Shown here: piece after piece, positions 52,423 through 59,901 of the stretch
Layout: each line of letters begins with the position of its first letter
Position numbering within the stretch: the first letter of the stretch is position 1
Notes under the pieces: generated by a model
Told to the model about the DNA's origin: nothing
The model's database searches: none
The model's input: only the letters and a program-made list of their open reading frames with translations
Position numbers and translations under genes: made by a program
Assembly: GCF_004402595.1 (NCBI RefSeq)
Contig: NZ_SOFY01000031.1
Location: 31,909-95,908 of the forward strand
From: Cryobacterium shii
GTDB lineage: Bacteria; Actinomycetota; Actinomycetes; Actinomycetales; Microbacteriaceae
Length of the DNA: 64,000 bases
Reading direction: 5' to 3'

Positions 52423-53355
52423 TCAGACAACGGCTCCTCGACTCCTCACCTCGCGGCCAAATTCTTGGAAGCCGGCGTAGTCAGGGAAGAGCACGCTGGC
52501 GGAGCGGTTGTATGTGTTTTCGAGGTACTGAAGGAGCTTCTGCTTCAGTCGCGCCTTGATGACTACGGCTACGAACGGGAGCGCCCCTGGCGCACCACGG
52601 CGACGTTCCGCCTTCAGTTTCGTGTCAAGCAATTCCGGATTTCCGTACGCGTGTGCAACGTTTAGGCCCAAGAACGGTGTTACGTGTTCAAGTCGAATGC
52701 CCGACGTGCCGATTGGCAGTCCGGCATCCTTGACGGGGACTTTTCCGGCGACGAAGAATCCCTCCTGAGCTCGGAGACGGTCATTTGGGTTTGAGGATTC
52801 CACGACAAAGGGCGCGTTGACCCGGAGGGCGTTCTGAAGTCGTGTCCCCATTGGATTCTCAAGTTGGCCCCACGTCACACCCTGCGGGCTCGCAAGCGTT
52901 GAGTACTTCGGCCAGCCAGTGATATTCAGGGCTAGGAGCAGTCCGCTTCTTGAGATTGAGCCCTGTGTCGGGTTTTGGCACGCGAACCAAAGAGCAGTCA
53001 TTGGATTGTTCGTGAAATCCATAAGGCGAGTCGCGATTCCGTAGTGCTGCAGGTCAGAGAGCAGCTGTAGATCATCTACGTGACCGGTCGGTTGCGTCCC
53101 CAGTCCCCATTTCCTGGCTTCCCAGAGGAGTTGGGTCTCTGCCGCGCGAACATCCGCTTCAGTGGAGTTGGAGCCCAGCTCTCGATGCAGAGAAGACCAA
53201 AGCGGGTAGTCGGCGCTGGACATTCCCCTCCAGGCGAACCTTTGGTCGGAACTGAATACGCCAATCGAGCCGAGCACCGACATTACATCTCTGGACGTCG
53301 GGGGCTCCACATACCAGCCGGTGGTCTTCCAGATCCAGCCAACGTCACGAGGCAT
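52423..53355 (-). CDS. FRG domain protein
   Basis: The 310-aa protein shows the FRG signature: FAWRGMSSADYPLWSSLHREL near residues 40-60 and LQHYGIATRLMDFTNNPMTALWFAC near residues 107-131. FRG proteins, named for a conserved F-x-R-G motif, are common in defence islands and phage-related loci, but their activity is not established. It converges with the DUF5655-like gene and is transcribed from its own promoter. Confidence 0.75.
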   Translation of the reverse strand: MPRDVGWIWKTTGWYVEPPTSRDVMSVLGSIGVFSSDQRFAWRGMSSADYPLWSSLHRELGSNSTEADVRAAETQLLWEARKWGLGTQPTGHVDDLQLLSDLQHYGIATRLMDFTNNPMTALWFACQNPTQGSISRSGLLLALNITGWPKYSTLASPQGVTWGQLENPMGTRLQNALRVNAPFVVESSNPNDRLRAQEGFFVAGKVPVKDAGLPIGTSGIRLEHVTPFLGLNVAHAYGNPELLDTKLKAERRRGAPGALPFVAVVIKARLKQKLLQYLENTYNRSASVLFPDYAGFQEFGREVRSRGAVV

Positions 53356-53703
53356 CCGTTACCTATCTTGTTGAGTGCCCCGCATTGAGACTGCTAGGCC
53401 TACGTCCAGAGACTACAAGCCGCTCTCCCACAATTGCCTCGGTCGGTTCTATCTCGAACTCTTGCAGTTCATTCGGTCGCTCGGTTGCGACTCAATGAGT
53501 GGATCCGCCGAGCGTAGTCGTGGTTGATATTCGGCTATGACCAGCTTTTTCTTCTGACGTGCGCCATCTCGTCTCACGCGTGCGCATAGATGCTGGCGAT
53601 GAAACTTTATTCGCTCAGCACACCAGCTCCTGCCGCCCGGCTCGTTGAAGGCGCCGCGACGTCCACAAGTAGGGGCCGGCGAGCCTATGAGACTCGCCTG
53701 CAG
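53356..53703. other. 348-bp interval, no supported gene
   Basis: The only long frame (from 53590) runs antisense to the XRE regulator and is rejected. The left part should hold the FRG gene promoter. Confidence 0.4.
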
Positions 53704-53982
53704 TTACCGATTCAGGCGCCCGGGCCAAAGGTCGACGCCGAATCCACTCTCAAGCTTGGCGATGGTCGCGAGGTCCGGCCAGGACCGGCCACGAAGAACG
53801 GAAAGCATTGTCGAGGGGTCCACGCCAACATCCAGGGACGCAGCCCGGATGCTTCGGTCGCCGATGGCGGCCTGAACGTTGAGGGCGAACTGACGCGCAA
53901 CCTCTCCCACGGGGTCTACCGAGGGCATTTCGGGCCAACCGTCCGCGAGTTCGCGTGGGGCGGGTCGATGGGGCCGGGACAT
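53704..53982 (-). CDS. XRE-like regulator divergent from the recombinase/transposase operon
   Basis: From the ATG at 53982 the product is 92 aa. Residues ~25-85 form a helix-turn-helix of the XRE type: ALNVQAAIGDRSIRAASLDV, then GVDPSTMLSVLRGRSWPDLA and TIAKLESGFGVDLWP. It is separated by ~90 bases from the divergent recombinase-like gene, whose promoter lies in between, so it is the obvious candidate regulator of transposition genes. Its own operator was not identified. Confidence 0.72.
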   Translation of the reverse strand: MSRPHRPAPRELADGWPEMPSVDPVGEVARQFALNVQAAIGDRSIRAASLDVGVDPSTMLSVLRGRSWPDLATIAKLESGFGVDLWPGRLNR

Positions 53983-54036
53983 AGGACGAGCGTAGACGGA
54001 GCGGGGGCCGGCGTATGACACCTGCAACGCTGACTC

Positions 54037-54065
54037 TTGGCGACGGAACTCATGGTGATTATAGT
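54037..54065 (+). promoter_or_regulatory. promoter of the recombinase-like/transposase operon
   Basis: TTGGCG (54037-54042), 17 bases, TATAGT (54060-54065). The ATG at 54075 is only nine bases after the -10 box, so the transcript would be nearly leaderless. This promoter lies inside the longer frame that opens at 54015 and argues against that start. Confidence 0.65.
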
Positions 54066-54074
54066 AATCCGCAA

Positions 54075-54998
54075 ATGGGCGCTGACGTCGCCCGGACCCT
54101 ACAGGATTTCACTCCAATGATTCCCAAGCGGCTCTGGAACGAGGTTGCGACCTTCACGCGGGCCGCAGTCACAGACTTCGCGCCCACCACCACCGCCGAA
54201 GCCAGCAAAGCCATGACTGTCGTATCCCGTCTGGCTGTCTGGACGACGGAGACAGCCTGCCTGCCTCTGGAACGCGAAATAGTCTTCAGCGGTCGGCACA
54301 TTGAGATGTTCGCCGCGCGCCAGATGAAACATTTGACCCCTGTCGTCGCCCGTGCTGAACGCCTGCGCCTGCTCCGCATCGCCGGTGAACTTCAAACCTT
54401 CGACCCCGCCCGCCGTGACGCAGGCAAGAAGCCCCGCCCGAATCCCTTCGCGCCCTATTCCCCTGCCGCCCTGGTGCGCTTCCGAAGCCAGGCCGCAACA
54501 CGTTCGACCGCGCTGCGCCGACACAACTGGCTAGTGCTGCTCTCCCTCGCCGCGGGCTGCGCTTTGACGACCGCGGAAATCCTCCAGGTCAAAGCCGAGG
54601 ACCTGAGCACCACCGAACTCGGCGTCACCGTCACAGTGAGGGGTGCCAGCCCGCGAACGGTCGTGTGCCTCGCCGACTGGGAAGCCAACATCCGGCAGCT
54701 CCTTGCCGGCCCCCTGGTCGTGGACTACCTCTTCGTGAAGGACGTGCGTCCAAACGACGCCGTCGCGTATGTGAAGAAGTTCCTCAACAGCACGTCAAAG
54801 GGCAGCGAATTCCCCACCGTGGAGCGACTACGCTCTACGTGGATTGTCGGCCACCTCGATGCGAGGACGCCCATCGTCGCCCTCGCCCAGGCGCTCGGAG
54901 TCAAGACGTTCTCCACGTTCGAACGCCTCGCGCCGTACGTGAAAGAGGCAGAGCCCTCTGAACTCCGCACGTTCTTCCGCGGGGAGTTGAACCGATGA
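54075..54998 (+). CDS. degenerate tyrosine-recombinase-like protein, copy B
   Basis: The 307-aa product starts MGADVARTLQDFTPMIPKRL. Its C-terminal half follows the tyrosine recombinase fold but with altered catalytic positions: AAGCALTTAEILQVKAEDL lacks the first Arg, RLRSTWIVGHLDART keeps an Arg but not the usual His, and APYVKE offers a tyrosine. It is a paralogue of the gene at 46249-47142. Its stop overlaps the transposase start by four bases (ATGA), so the two proteins are made together. The likely role is a DNA-binding partner of the transposase; catalytic recombination cannot be excluded. Confidence 0.65.
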   Translation: MGADVARTLQDFTPMIPKRLWNEVATFTRAAVTDFAPTTTAEASKAMTVVSRLAVWTTETACLPLEREIVFSGRHIEMFAARQMKHLTPVVARAERLRLLRIAGELQTFDPARRDAGKKPRPNPFAPYSPAALVRFRSQAATRSTALRRHNWLVLLSLAAGCALTTAEILQVKAEDLSTTELGVTVTVRGASPRTVVCLADWEANIRQLLAGPLVVDYLFVKDVRPNDAVAYVKKFLNSTSKGSEFPTVERLRSTWIVGHLDARTPIVALAQALGVKTFSTFERLAPYVKEAEPSELRTFFRGELNR

Positions 54999-56755
54999 CG
55001 ACTCTAGCGCCGGCGTCATCCACGGTCATGGACCAACTCCGGAAGACCCTGCCAAAGCATGGATTCACCGGCAACTCCAGCCGTATCGTTCATAGCCAAG
55101 TCGAATTCATCGGAAAGCTCATTGACGATTCCAACGTCGCCGAGCAAATCGACGCCTGGCAGGCAGAGGACCGCGTCAAGACCGCACCCGGAGGTCGGCG
55201 GCGCATCGCCAGCACCCGAACAGTCCTCGTGCTCTTGCTCCTGCTGAGCACTGAATACAGCTCTCTGTTCGTCAAGGAGATGGCGACCATCGCCTCTGAC
55301 CGACTCAGCGGCAAGTCCCTGAGACTCCTCGACCTGTGGGGCACGGGGAGAACCGCGAAAGGGTGGTACTTCCCCCTCTGGCGCGCCCTGCACCGCGCAT
55401 TGAACACCATCGACCCGAAACCGGGTGCGCGCGGCAAGTTTGCCACCCACGCCCAGGTCGATGAGATTCTTTCGCTGCGCGAGGCGGCCGTAAGTCAGCG
55501 GAAGCAACTGCGCCTGGACTGGGTCTGCAACGCGTTGCTCGAGGCCACACTGCAGCTTGTACCCGAGGCGGCGCGCGATCAATGGAAAGGAGACCTCTGC
55601 GTTGACGCGACCGTCGTCCCCGCGTACGGCAAACGCGGCGCACCCAGATCCAAGACCCACGCGGCCATCGAGTTCGACGCAGGCTGGTACCGACGCACCA
55701 GCAGTCACAAAGAAACTGGCGACTCCAGCAAAGCGGCGAAGTCCGTCTTCGGCTGGGACCTGACCATCGCCGTACAAACCAACCACGACCCCAAGACCCT
55801 CCCTGGCTTCCCGCTCCTCATTGCTGGCATCGGCTTCAACATCCCCGGAACTGCGCTCATCCACACCGCTCGTCACATCTTCGAGAGCGTCACCGAACGC
55901 GGCCATCCCGCCGGGCGCGCCACCGGCGACCGTGGGTACTACGCACTCGCGAAGTCCGAGGACCTGCAAATGCCGCTCCGTAAGCTTGGCTACACCGTAG
56001 TGACCGACTACCGCGACGACCAGCTCGGTGTCAAGGACGGCTTCGCCGGTTCTATCCAGGTCGAAGGCGCCCTCTACTGCCCGTCTATGCCAGAAGGCCT
56101 CGTCAATGCCACTGTCCTGTACCGGGCCAAGGAAATCGACGCGACCACTTGGCGCAAACGCATCGTCGAACGCCGCCAGTACATGCTCCGCCCCAAGGAG
56201 AAGCCCGACTCCAAAGGCCGGGTCCCGATGATGTGCCCCGCCCGCGGCCCCGGCGCCACCGTCAGCTGCCCCCTCGTCGACAACGGCTGCACGAAGGTCG
56301 ATGACGCTCTCACCACCATCTACAACCCACCCGTCAAGCAGGACAAAATCTGCACGAACGCCACCTCCGTCACCATCCCCTTCGCGGTCGGCGCAAAGCT
56401 GGCGCAGCACTACCAGTACGGCAGCAACGAGTGGCAGGAAATCTACTCCCACGACCGCAACACCATCGAGGGCGCCAACGGCTTCCTCAAGGACAGCTCC
56501 CACGAAGCCATTGGCGACTCCAGCCGACGCCGCATCCGCGGGTCCACCGCCCAGTACCTGCTCGTGAGCTTCCTCATCGTCGCCGGCAACCTCCGGAAGC
56601 TGCAGAAGTTCCGCGACGAGATGCTCAAGCCCGAGAGCGACGCCGAACGAGCGGACCGCCAAGCGCGGAAGCTCGAAATCCGACGAAAGCGCAAGAACCG
56701 CAAGAAACGGGTCGCTGCCTGGGACGACTTCCAGACACCAATCGCCAAGACCTAG
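54995..56755 (+). CDS. DDE transposase at the right end of the element
   Basis: The 586-aa protein shows a DDE-type core: Asp204 in LCVDATVVPAYG, Asp312 in ATGDRGYYA and Glu492 in DRNTIEGANGFLK, with an insertion between the second Asp and Glu that holds cysteines (MMCPARG, CPLVDNGC, KICTNA). Helical DNA-binding regions come first and a basic tail (RRKRKNRKKR) last. It does not fit cleanly into an IS family that I can name; IS1182/IS4-like folds are nearest. It is the gene closest to the right terminal repeat and is coupled to the recombinase-like gene. Confidence 0.75.
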   Translation: MTTLAPASSTVMDQLRKTLPKHGFTGNSSRIVHSQVEFIGKLIDDSNVAEQIDAWQAEDRVKTAPGGRRRIASTRTVLVLLLLLSTEYSSLFVKEMATIASDRLSGKSLRLLDLWGTGRTAKGWYFPLWRALHRALNTIDPKPGARGKFATHAQVDEILSLREAAVSQRKQLRLDWVCNALLEATLQLVPEAARDQWKGDLCVDATVVPAYGKRGAPRSKTHAAIEFDAGWYRRTSSHKETGDSSKAAKSVFGWDLTIAVQTNHDPKTLPGFPLLIAGIGFNIPGTALIHTARHIFESVTERGHPAGRATGDRGYYALAKSEDLQMPLRKLGYTVVTDYRDDQLGVKDGFAGSIQVEGALYCPSMPEGLVNATVLYRAKEIDATTWRKRIVERRQYMLRPKEKPDSKGRVPMMCPARGPGATVSCPLVDNGCTKVDDALTTIYNPPVKQDKICTNATSVTIPFAVGAKLAQHYQYGSNEWQEIYSHDRNTIEGANGFLKDSSHEAIGDSSRRRIRGSTAQYLLVSFLIVAGNLRKLQKFRDEMLKPESDAERADRQARKLEIRRKRKNRKKRVAAWDDFQTPIAKT

Positions 56756-56798
56756 CCAAGGCCGGCACCCCACCAACACCTTCACCCGTAACAAGAGG

Positions 56799-56848
56799 CG
56801 CTCCAGCACGCTCGAAAACACCACTTCGAGCCAGCTGGGGCGCTTTTG
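56799..56848 (+). terminator. terminator of the transposase operon
   Basis: GCGCTCCAGC (56799-56808) pairs with GCTGGGGCGC (56835-56844) with one G-U pair, an inner GCTCGAA/TTCGAGC stem strengthens it, and TTTT follows. Confidence 0.8.
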
Positions 56849-56916
56849 CGTGCCTAAGAGACCGAAACGGGCGAGGCCGGCTGCACTGAGAGGCATCGAC
56901 AGCCCCGAGAATGACG

Positions 56917-56944
56917 AAAGGCCCCCGGTTTCCCGGGGGCCTTT
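56917..56944. terminator. terminator near the element right end, copy of the tRNA-Leu terminator
   Basis: AAAGGCCCCCG (56917-56927) pairs with CGGGGGCCTTT (56934-56944). The stem and the following CTTGTCCGAC are identical to the hairpin at 11904-11931. It now serves as the tRNA-Leu terminator, about 55 bases from the tRNA 3' end. Confidence 0.75.
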
Positions 56945-56953
56945 CTTGTCCGA

Positions 56954-56995
56954 CTGGGTTTCGCAAATAGTTTCAACCTATTTAGCAATCAACCC
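56954..56995 (-). repeat. right terminal repeat region of the element
   Basis: Read on the minus strand from the end: GGGTTGATTGC (56995-56985), a spacer, then GCGAAACCCAG (56964-56954). It mirrors the left end at 11963-12001 with one inserted base in the inner block. Confidence 0.75.
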
Positions 56996-57000
56996 TGTGT
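56996..57000. repeat. 5-bp direct repeat TGTGT, right copy
   Basis: Matches the left copy at 11958-11962. Base 57000 is the complement of the tRNA-Leu discriminator, so the insertion point is exactly at the 3' end of the tRNA. Confidence 0.7.
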
Positions 57001-57083
57001 GCGCGAGGGGGGACTTGAACCCCCACGTCCTTTCGAACACTGGCACCTGAAGCCAGCGCGTCTGCCAATTCCGCCACTCGCGC
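57000..57083 (-). tRNA. tRNA-Leu (anticodon CAG)
   Basis: On the minus strand a full class II tRNA is visible: acceptor GCGCGAG/CTCGCGC, D-arm GGCGGAATTGGCAGACGC, anticodon loop TTCAGGT (CAG), a variable arm, and the TPsiC loop GGGTTCAAGTCCC. CCA is not encoded. Its 3' end is the integration point of the 45-kb element, and the gene remains intact. Confidence 0.93.
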
Positions 57084-57333
57084 GAACTTTTGAAGATTAG
57101 CATTTCCGGGACCACTTCGCCATTCGAGAGCCGTGAGCCGTGAAACCGGTCCGGAAACGGAGACGATGAAGCCGAGATGGCACCACTTCCGGAGGGGAGC
57201 GATCAGGCCGAGATAAGGCGAGACAGGATCGCTCCCGTAGGATGACAACTCCTGCCGTCAGTTGCCGGGCAGGTGAGTTAACACTTGAGACAAGTAACAT
57301 GCTCATAGCCGAAAGGATCGGATCGGGAGACCT
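57084..57333. promoter_or_regulatory. divergent promoter region, tRNA-Leu and fhaA operon
   Basis: The interval holds A/T-rich sequence just upstream of the tRNA (57085-57100) and, upstream of fhaA, TTGAGA near 57283. CGGGAGA before the GTG start of fhaA is its ribosome binding site. No full promoter is assigned. Confidence 0.4.
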
Positions 57334-58089
57334 GTGGGCATTCTGGATAGTTTTGAAAAGGGCCTTGAGCGCGCCGTCAACGGTGCTTTCGCCAAAACCT
57401 TCAAGTCGGGCCTGCAGCCGGTGGAAATCACCTCGGCGCTGCGCCGCGAACTCGACACGAAGGCCGCTGTCGTGTCCCGCGACCGCATCCTCGCGCCCAA
57501 TCGCTTCACGGTCCGCATGAGCCACGCCGACTTCCAGCGCATGTCCGCCCTCGGCCAGACGCTCATCGACGAACTCACCGGCCTGGTGCAGCAGCACGGC
57601 CGTGAGCAGCGCTACCAGTTCGCCGGCGGCGTCTCGATCAGCCTGTCCGACGACCGCGGCCTCAGCGAGGGCATGGTGCAGATCGACTCCAGCACGGTCA
57701 AGGGCGGCGTGGCCTGGATCCCGGTGGTCGAGGTCAACGGCAAGCGCTACCCCCTGACCCAATCCCACACGGTGATCGGTCGCGGCAGTGACGCCGACAT
57801 CACGGTCGACGACTCGGGCACCTCCCGCCGCCACGTCGAGATCCTCTGGGACGGCACCCGTGCACAGGTGCGCGACCTCGGTTCCACCAACGGGTCCCAG
57901 CTCAACGGGTCGCCCGTCTCGCAGGCCATCCTCGAACCCGACTCCGTCGTCACGATCGGGCGAACCCGCATCATCTTCCGGGTGATCGCCCAGGCCTCGG
58001 CCGGCGAACCCGTCAGCGAGCGTCGCAGTGATGCCGCCCGCGACCGCGACCGCCATGACATGGGCGGATTCTGGGGGCCCTCCGCATGA
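57334..58089 (+). CDS. fhaA: FhaA: DUF3662 and FHA domain protein
   Basis: The 251-aa protein has the N-terminal DUF3662 domain (GILDSFEKGLERAVNGAF..., residues 1-~120) and a C-terminal FHA domain (residues ~150-230; GRGSDADITVDDSGTSRRHV, GSTNGSQLNG). FHA domains bind phosphothreonine on proteins modified by the Ser/Thr kinases encoded downstream. In mycobacteria FhaA regulates peptidoglycan precursor flux with the same operon partners. GTG start with CGGGAGA upstream. Confidence 0.9.
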   Translation: MGILDSFEKGLERAVNGAFAKTFKSGLQPVEITSALRRELDTKAAVVSRDRILAPNRFTVRMSHADFQRMSALGQTLIDELTGLVQQHGREQRYQFAGGVSISLSDDRGLSEGMVQIDSSTVKGGVAWIPVVEVNGKRYPLTQSHTVIGRGSDADITVDDSGTSRRHVEILWDGTRAQVRDLGSTNGSQLNGSPVSQAILEPDSVVTIGRTRIIFRVIAQASAGEPVSERRSDAARDRDRHDMGGFWGPSA

Positions 58090-58667
58090 GCGTCAGTGAA
58101 CTCACCCTGCTCGTGCTGCGCCTCGGCTTCCTGCTGTTGCTGTGGCTCTTCATCTTCGGCATCGTCTACGCCCTGCGCAGCGACCTGTTCGGCCAGCGGG
58201 CCCGCAAGATGCAGCCGGATGCCGCGACCGCCCCGCCCGCCCCGTTCCCGAGTGCCGCGCCCGTCTCCCTCACCCAGCCCCCCGTCCCGGCAGCCTCGGC
58301 CTCGGCGAAGACGGAGCAGTTCACGGCCCGGCCGAGCCCGGCCGCCGGCGGCGCTCCGGAGAACGCGAACGCCAGGAACGCGACCCGCCTGGTGATCACG
58401 TCAGGCCCGAAGGCCGGCACCGAGTTCCCGTTGACCGGTGAATCGATCACCATCGGCCGGTCGGGCGACTCCAGCCTCGTCATCCGTGACGACTACACGT
58501 CCACCCATCACGCTCGCCTGATGCTCTGGCATGACGAGTGGATGATCCAGGACCTCGACTCCACCAACGGAACCTTCCTCGCTGGCAATCGCCTCGCGGT
58601 GCCGACCCCCGTGCCACTGAACACCCCCGTCAAAATCGGCGCGACCAGCTTCGAGCTCCGGCGGTAG
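58086..58667 (+). CDS. fhaB: FhaB: membrane-anchored FHA protein
   Basis: The 193-aa protein has one N-terminal membrane segment (residues ~8-28), a Pro/Ala-rich linker and a C-terminal FHA domain (TIGRSGDSSLVIRDDYTSTHHA, then STNGTFL). FhaB (FipA) links kinase signalling to division proteins. It overlaps fhaA by four bases. Confidence 0.9.
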   Translation: MSVSELTLLVLRLGFLLLLWLFIFGIVYALRSDLFGQRARKMQPDAATAPPAPFPSAAPVSLTQPPVPAASASAKTEQFTARPSPAAGGAPENANARNATRLVITSGPKAGTEFPLTGESITIGRSGDSSLVIRDDYTSTHHARLMLWHDEWMIQDLDSTNGTFLAGNRLAVPTPVPLNTPVKIGATSFELRR

Positions 58668-58671
58668 CTCC

Positions 58672-59901
58672 ATGGCGACAGTCAGCAACAGCGCGGCCGT
58701 GTCCCACGTTGGAAAAATCCGGTCCAACAACCAGGACTCCGGGTATTCCGGGCGCCACCTCTTCGTCGTTGCCGACGGCATGGGCGGGCATGCGGGCGGC
58801 GACGTCGCGTCCGCCATCGCCACCAAGCGCATCGTGGAGGCCGACCAGGACTACCGGTCCCCCCAGGATGCCGAATTCGCCCTGCAGGCCGCACTCATCG
58901 CCGCCAACTCGCAGTTGGCCGAGACCGTGTTCGAACACCCCGAGCTCACCGGGATGGGCACCACCGTCAGCGCCCTGATCGTGCTCGAAGACGAAGTCGC
59001 CATCGCGCACATCGGCGACTCCCGCATCTACCTCCTGCGCGAGGGCGTACTGTCCCAAATCACCATCGACCACACCTTCGTGCAGCGGCTGGTGGACAGC
59101 GGCCGCATCACCGAGCAGGAAGCCATGGTGCATCCGCGCCGTTCCGTGCTCATGCGCGTCCTCGGTGACGTCGAAGCGTCGCCCGAGATCGACACCTCCA
59201 TCCTCGCCACCTTTTCCGGCGACCGCTGGCTGATCTGCTCCGACGGGCTCAGCGGTGTGGTCTCCAACGTGGGCATCGCGGCGGCCCTCAAGTCCGACCT
59301 CGACGCCCAGGCGGTCGCGGACCGACTGGTCAAGGAGAGCCTCGACGGCGGCGCCCCCGACAACGTCACGATCGTCGTCGTCGACATCGGCACCGGTGCC
59401 GAGCGGGTCGACCTGCCCACCGTGGTCGGGTCGGCATCCGCCCCTCTGGCCTTCGGTGAAGAGCCCGGCCGCAGCCGGGCACTGCGCATGTCCAGCCTGC
59501 GCCTGCACCCGGTGCGCGAGACGCACTTCGAGCCGGACTCGCAGGATTACCTCTCCGAGCTGATCGAAGAAGACAACCGCCGGGCCCGCCGCCGCAAGAT
59601 CACCTGGCTGGTCGGAATCATCCTGCTGGTCCTCGCCATCGTCGGCGCCGCGGTCCTCGGCTACCGGTGGACCCAGACCCGCTACTTCGTCGGGGTCGAA
59701 GGCAGCACCGTGGCCATCTACCAGGGCATTCAGCAGGACCTCGGCCCGATCTCCCTCTCCTCGCTCTATGAGGACACCAACCTGGAGGTGTCCGAACTGC
59801 GCGTCTTCGACCGCCAGCAGGTCGAACAAACCATCAGTGCAAGCTCCCTCACGGACGCGTTGCTCATCGTCGAACGGCTCCATGATGCCAGTGTCCAGTA
59901 A
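58672..59901 (+). CDS. pstP: PstP: PP2C-family Ser/Thr phosphatase
   Basis: The 409-aa protein has a cytosolic PP2C domain (residues ~1-245) with VVADGMGGHAGGDVAS, HIGDSRIYLLREG and CSDGLSGV metal-binding motifs. A juxtamembrane segment, a transmembrane helix at ~308-330 and a ~75-residue outer tail follow. It removes phosphates placed by the operon's Ser/Thr kinases. Its end overlaps rodA by 20 bases. Confidence 0.92.
   Translation: MATVSNSAAVSHVGKIRSNNQDSGYSGRHLFVVADGMGGHAGGDVASAIATKRIVEADQDYRSPQDAEFALQAALIAANSQLAETVFEHPELTGMGTTVSALIVLEDEVAIAHIGDSRIYLLREGVLSQITIDHTFVQRLVDSGRITEQEAMVHPRRSVLMRVLGDVEASPEIDTSILATFSGDRWLICSDGLSGVVSNVGIAAALKSDLDAQAVADRLVKESLDGGAPDNVTIVVVDIGTGAERVDLPTVVGSASAPLAFGEEPGRSRALRMSSLRLHPVRETHFEPDSQDYLSELIEEDNRRARRRKITWLVGIILLVLAIVGAAVLGYRWTQTRYFVGVEGSTVAIYQGIQQDLGPISLSSLYEDTNLEVSELRVFDRQQVEQTISASSLTDALLIVERLHDASVQ

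Larger units (their letters stand above)
11963..56995. mobile_element. 45-kb accessory/defence element with terminal inverted repeats at tRNA-Leu
   Basis: The left end reads GGGTTGATTGC (11963-11973) and the right end GCAATCAACCC (56985-56995), an exact 11-bp inverted repeat. A second inner block is shared in the same orientation relative to the ends: GCAAACCCAG at 11992-12001 and, on the minus strand, GCGAAACCCAG at 56954-56964. TGTGT flanks both ends. The right end abuts the 3' end of tRNA-Leu and carries a DDE transposase gene with a coupled recombinase-like gene. Visibly lower G+C and relaxed codon use inside, together with defence and bacteriocin cargo, support acquisition by transfer. 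No conjugation or phage genes were recognised. Confidence 0.8.

Noticed and set aside
55016-56896. 626-codon minus-strand frame opposite the transposase
   Set aside because: The transposase strand carries DDE motifs and a coupled start; the antisense product is Gly/Val/Asp-rich without motifs.
11963-56995. Prophage or conjugative element
   Set aside because: No capsid, portal, terminase, relaxase, coupling protein or type IV secretion gene could be recognised.
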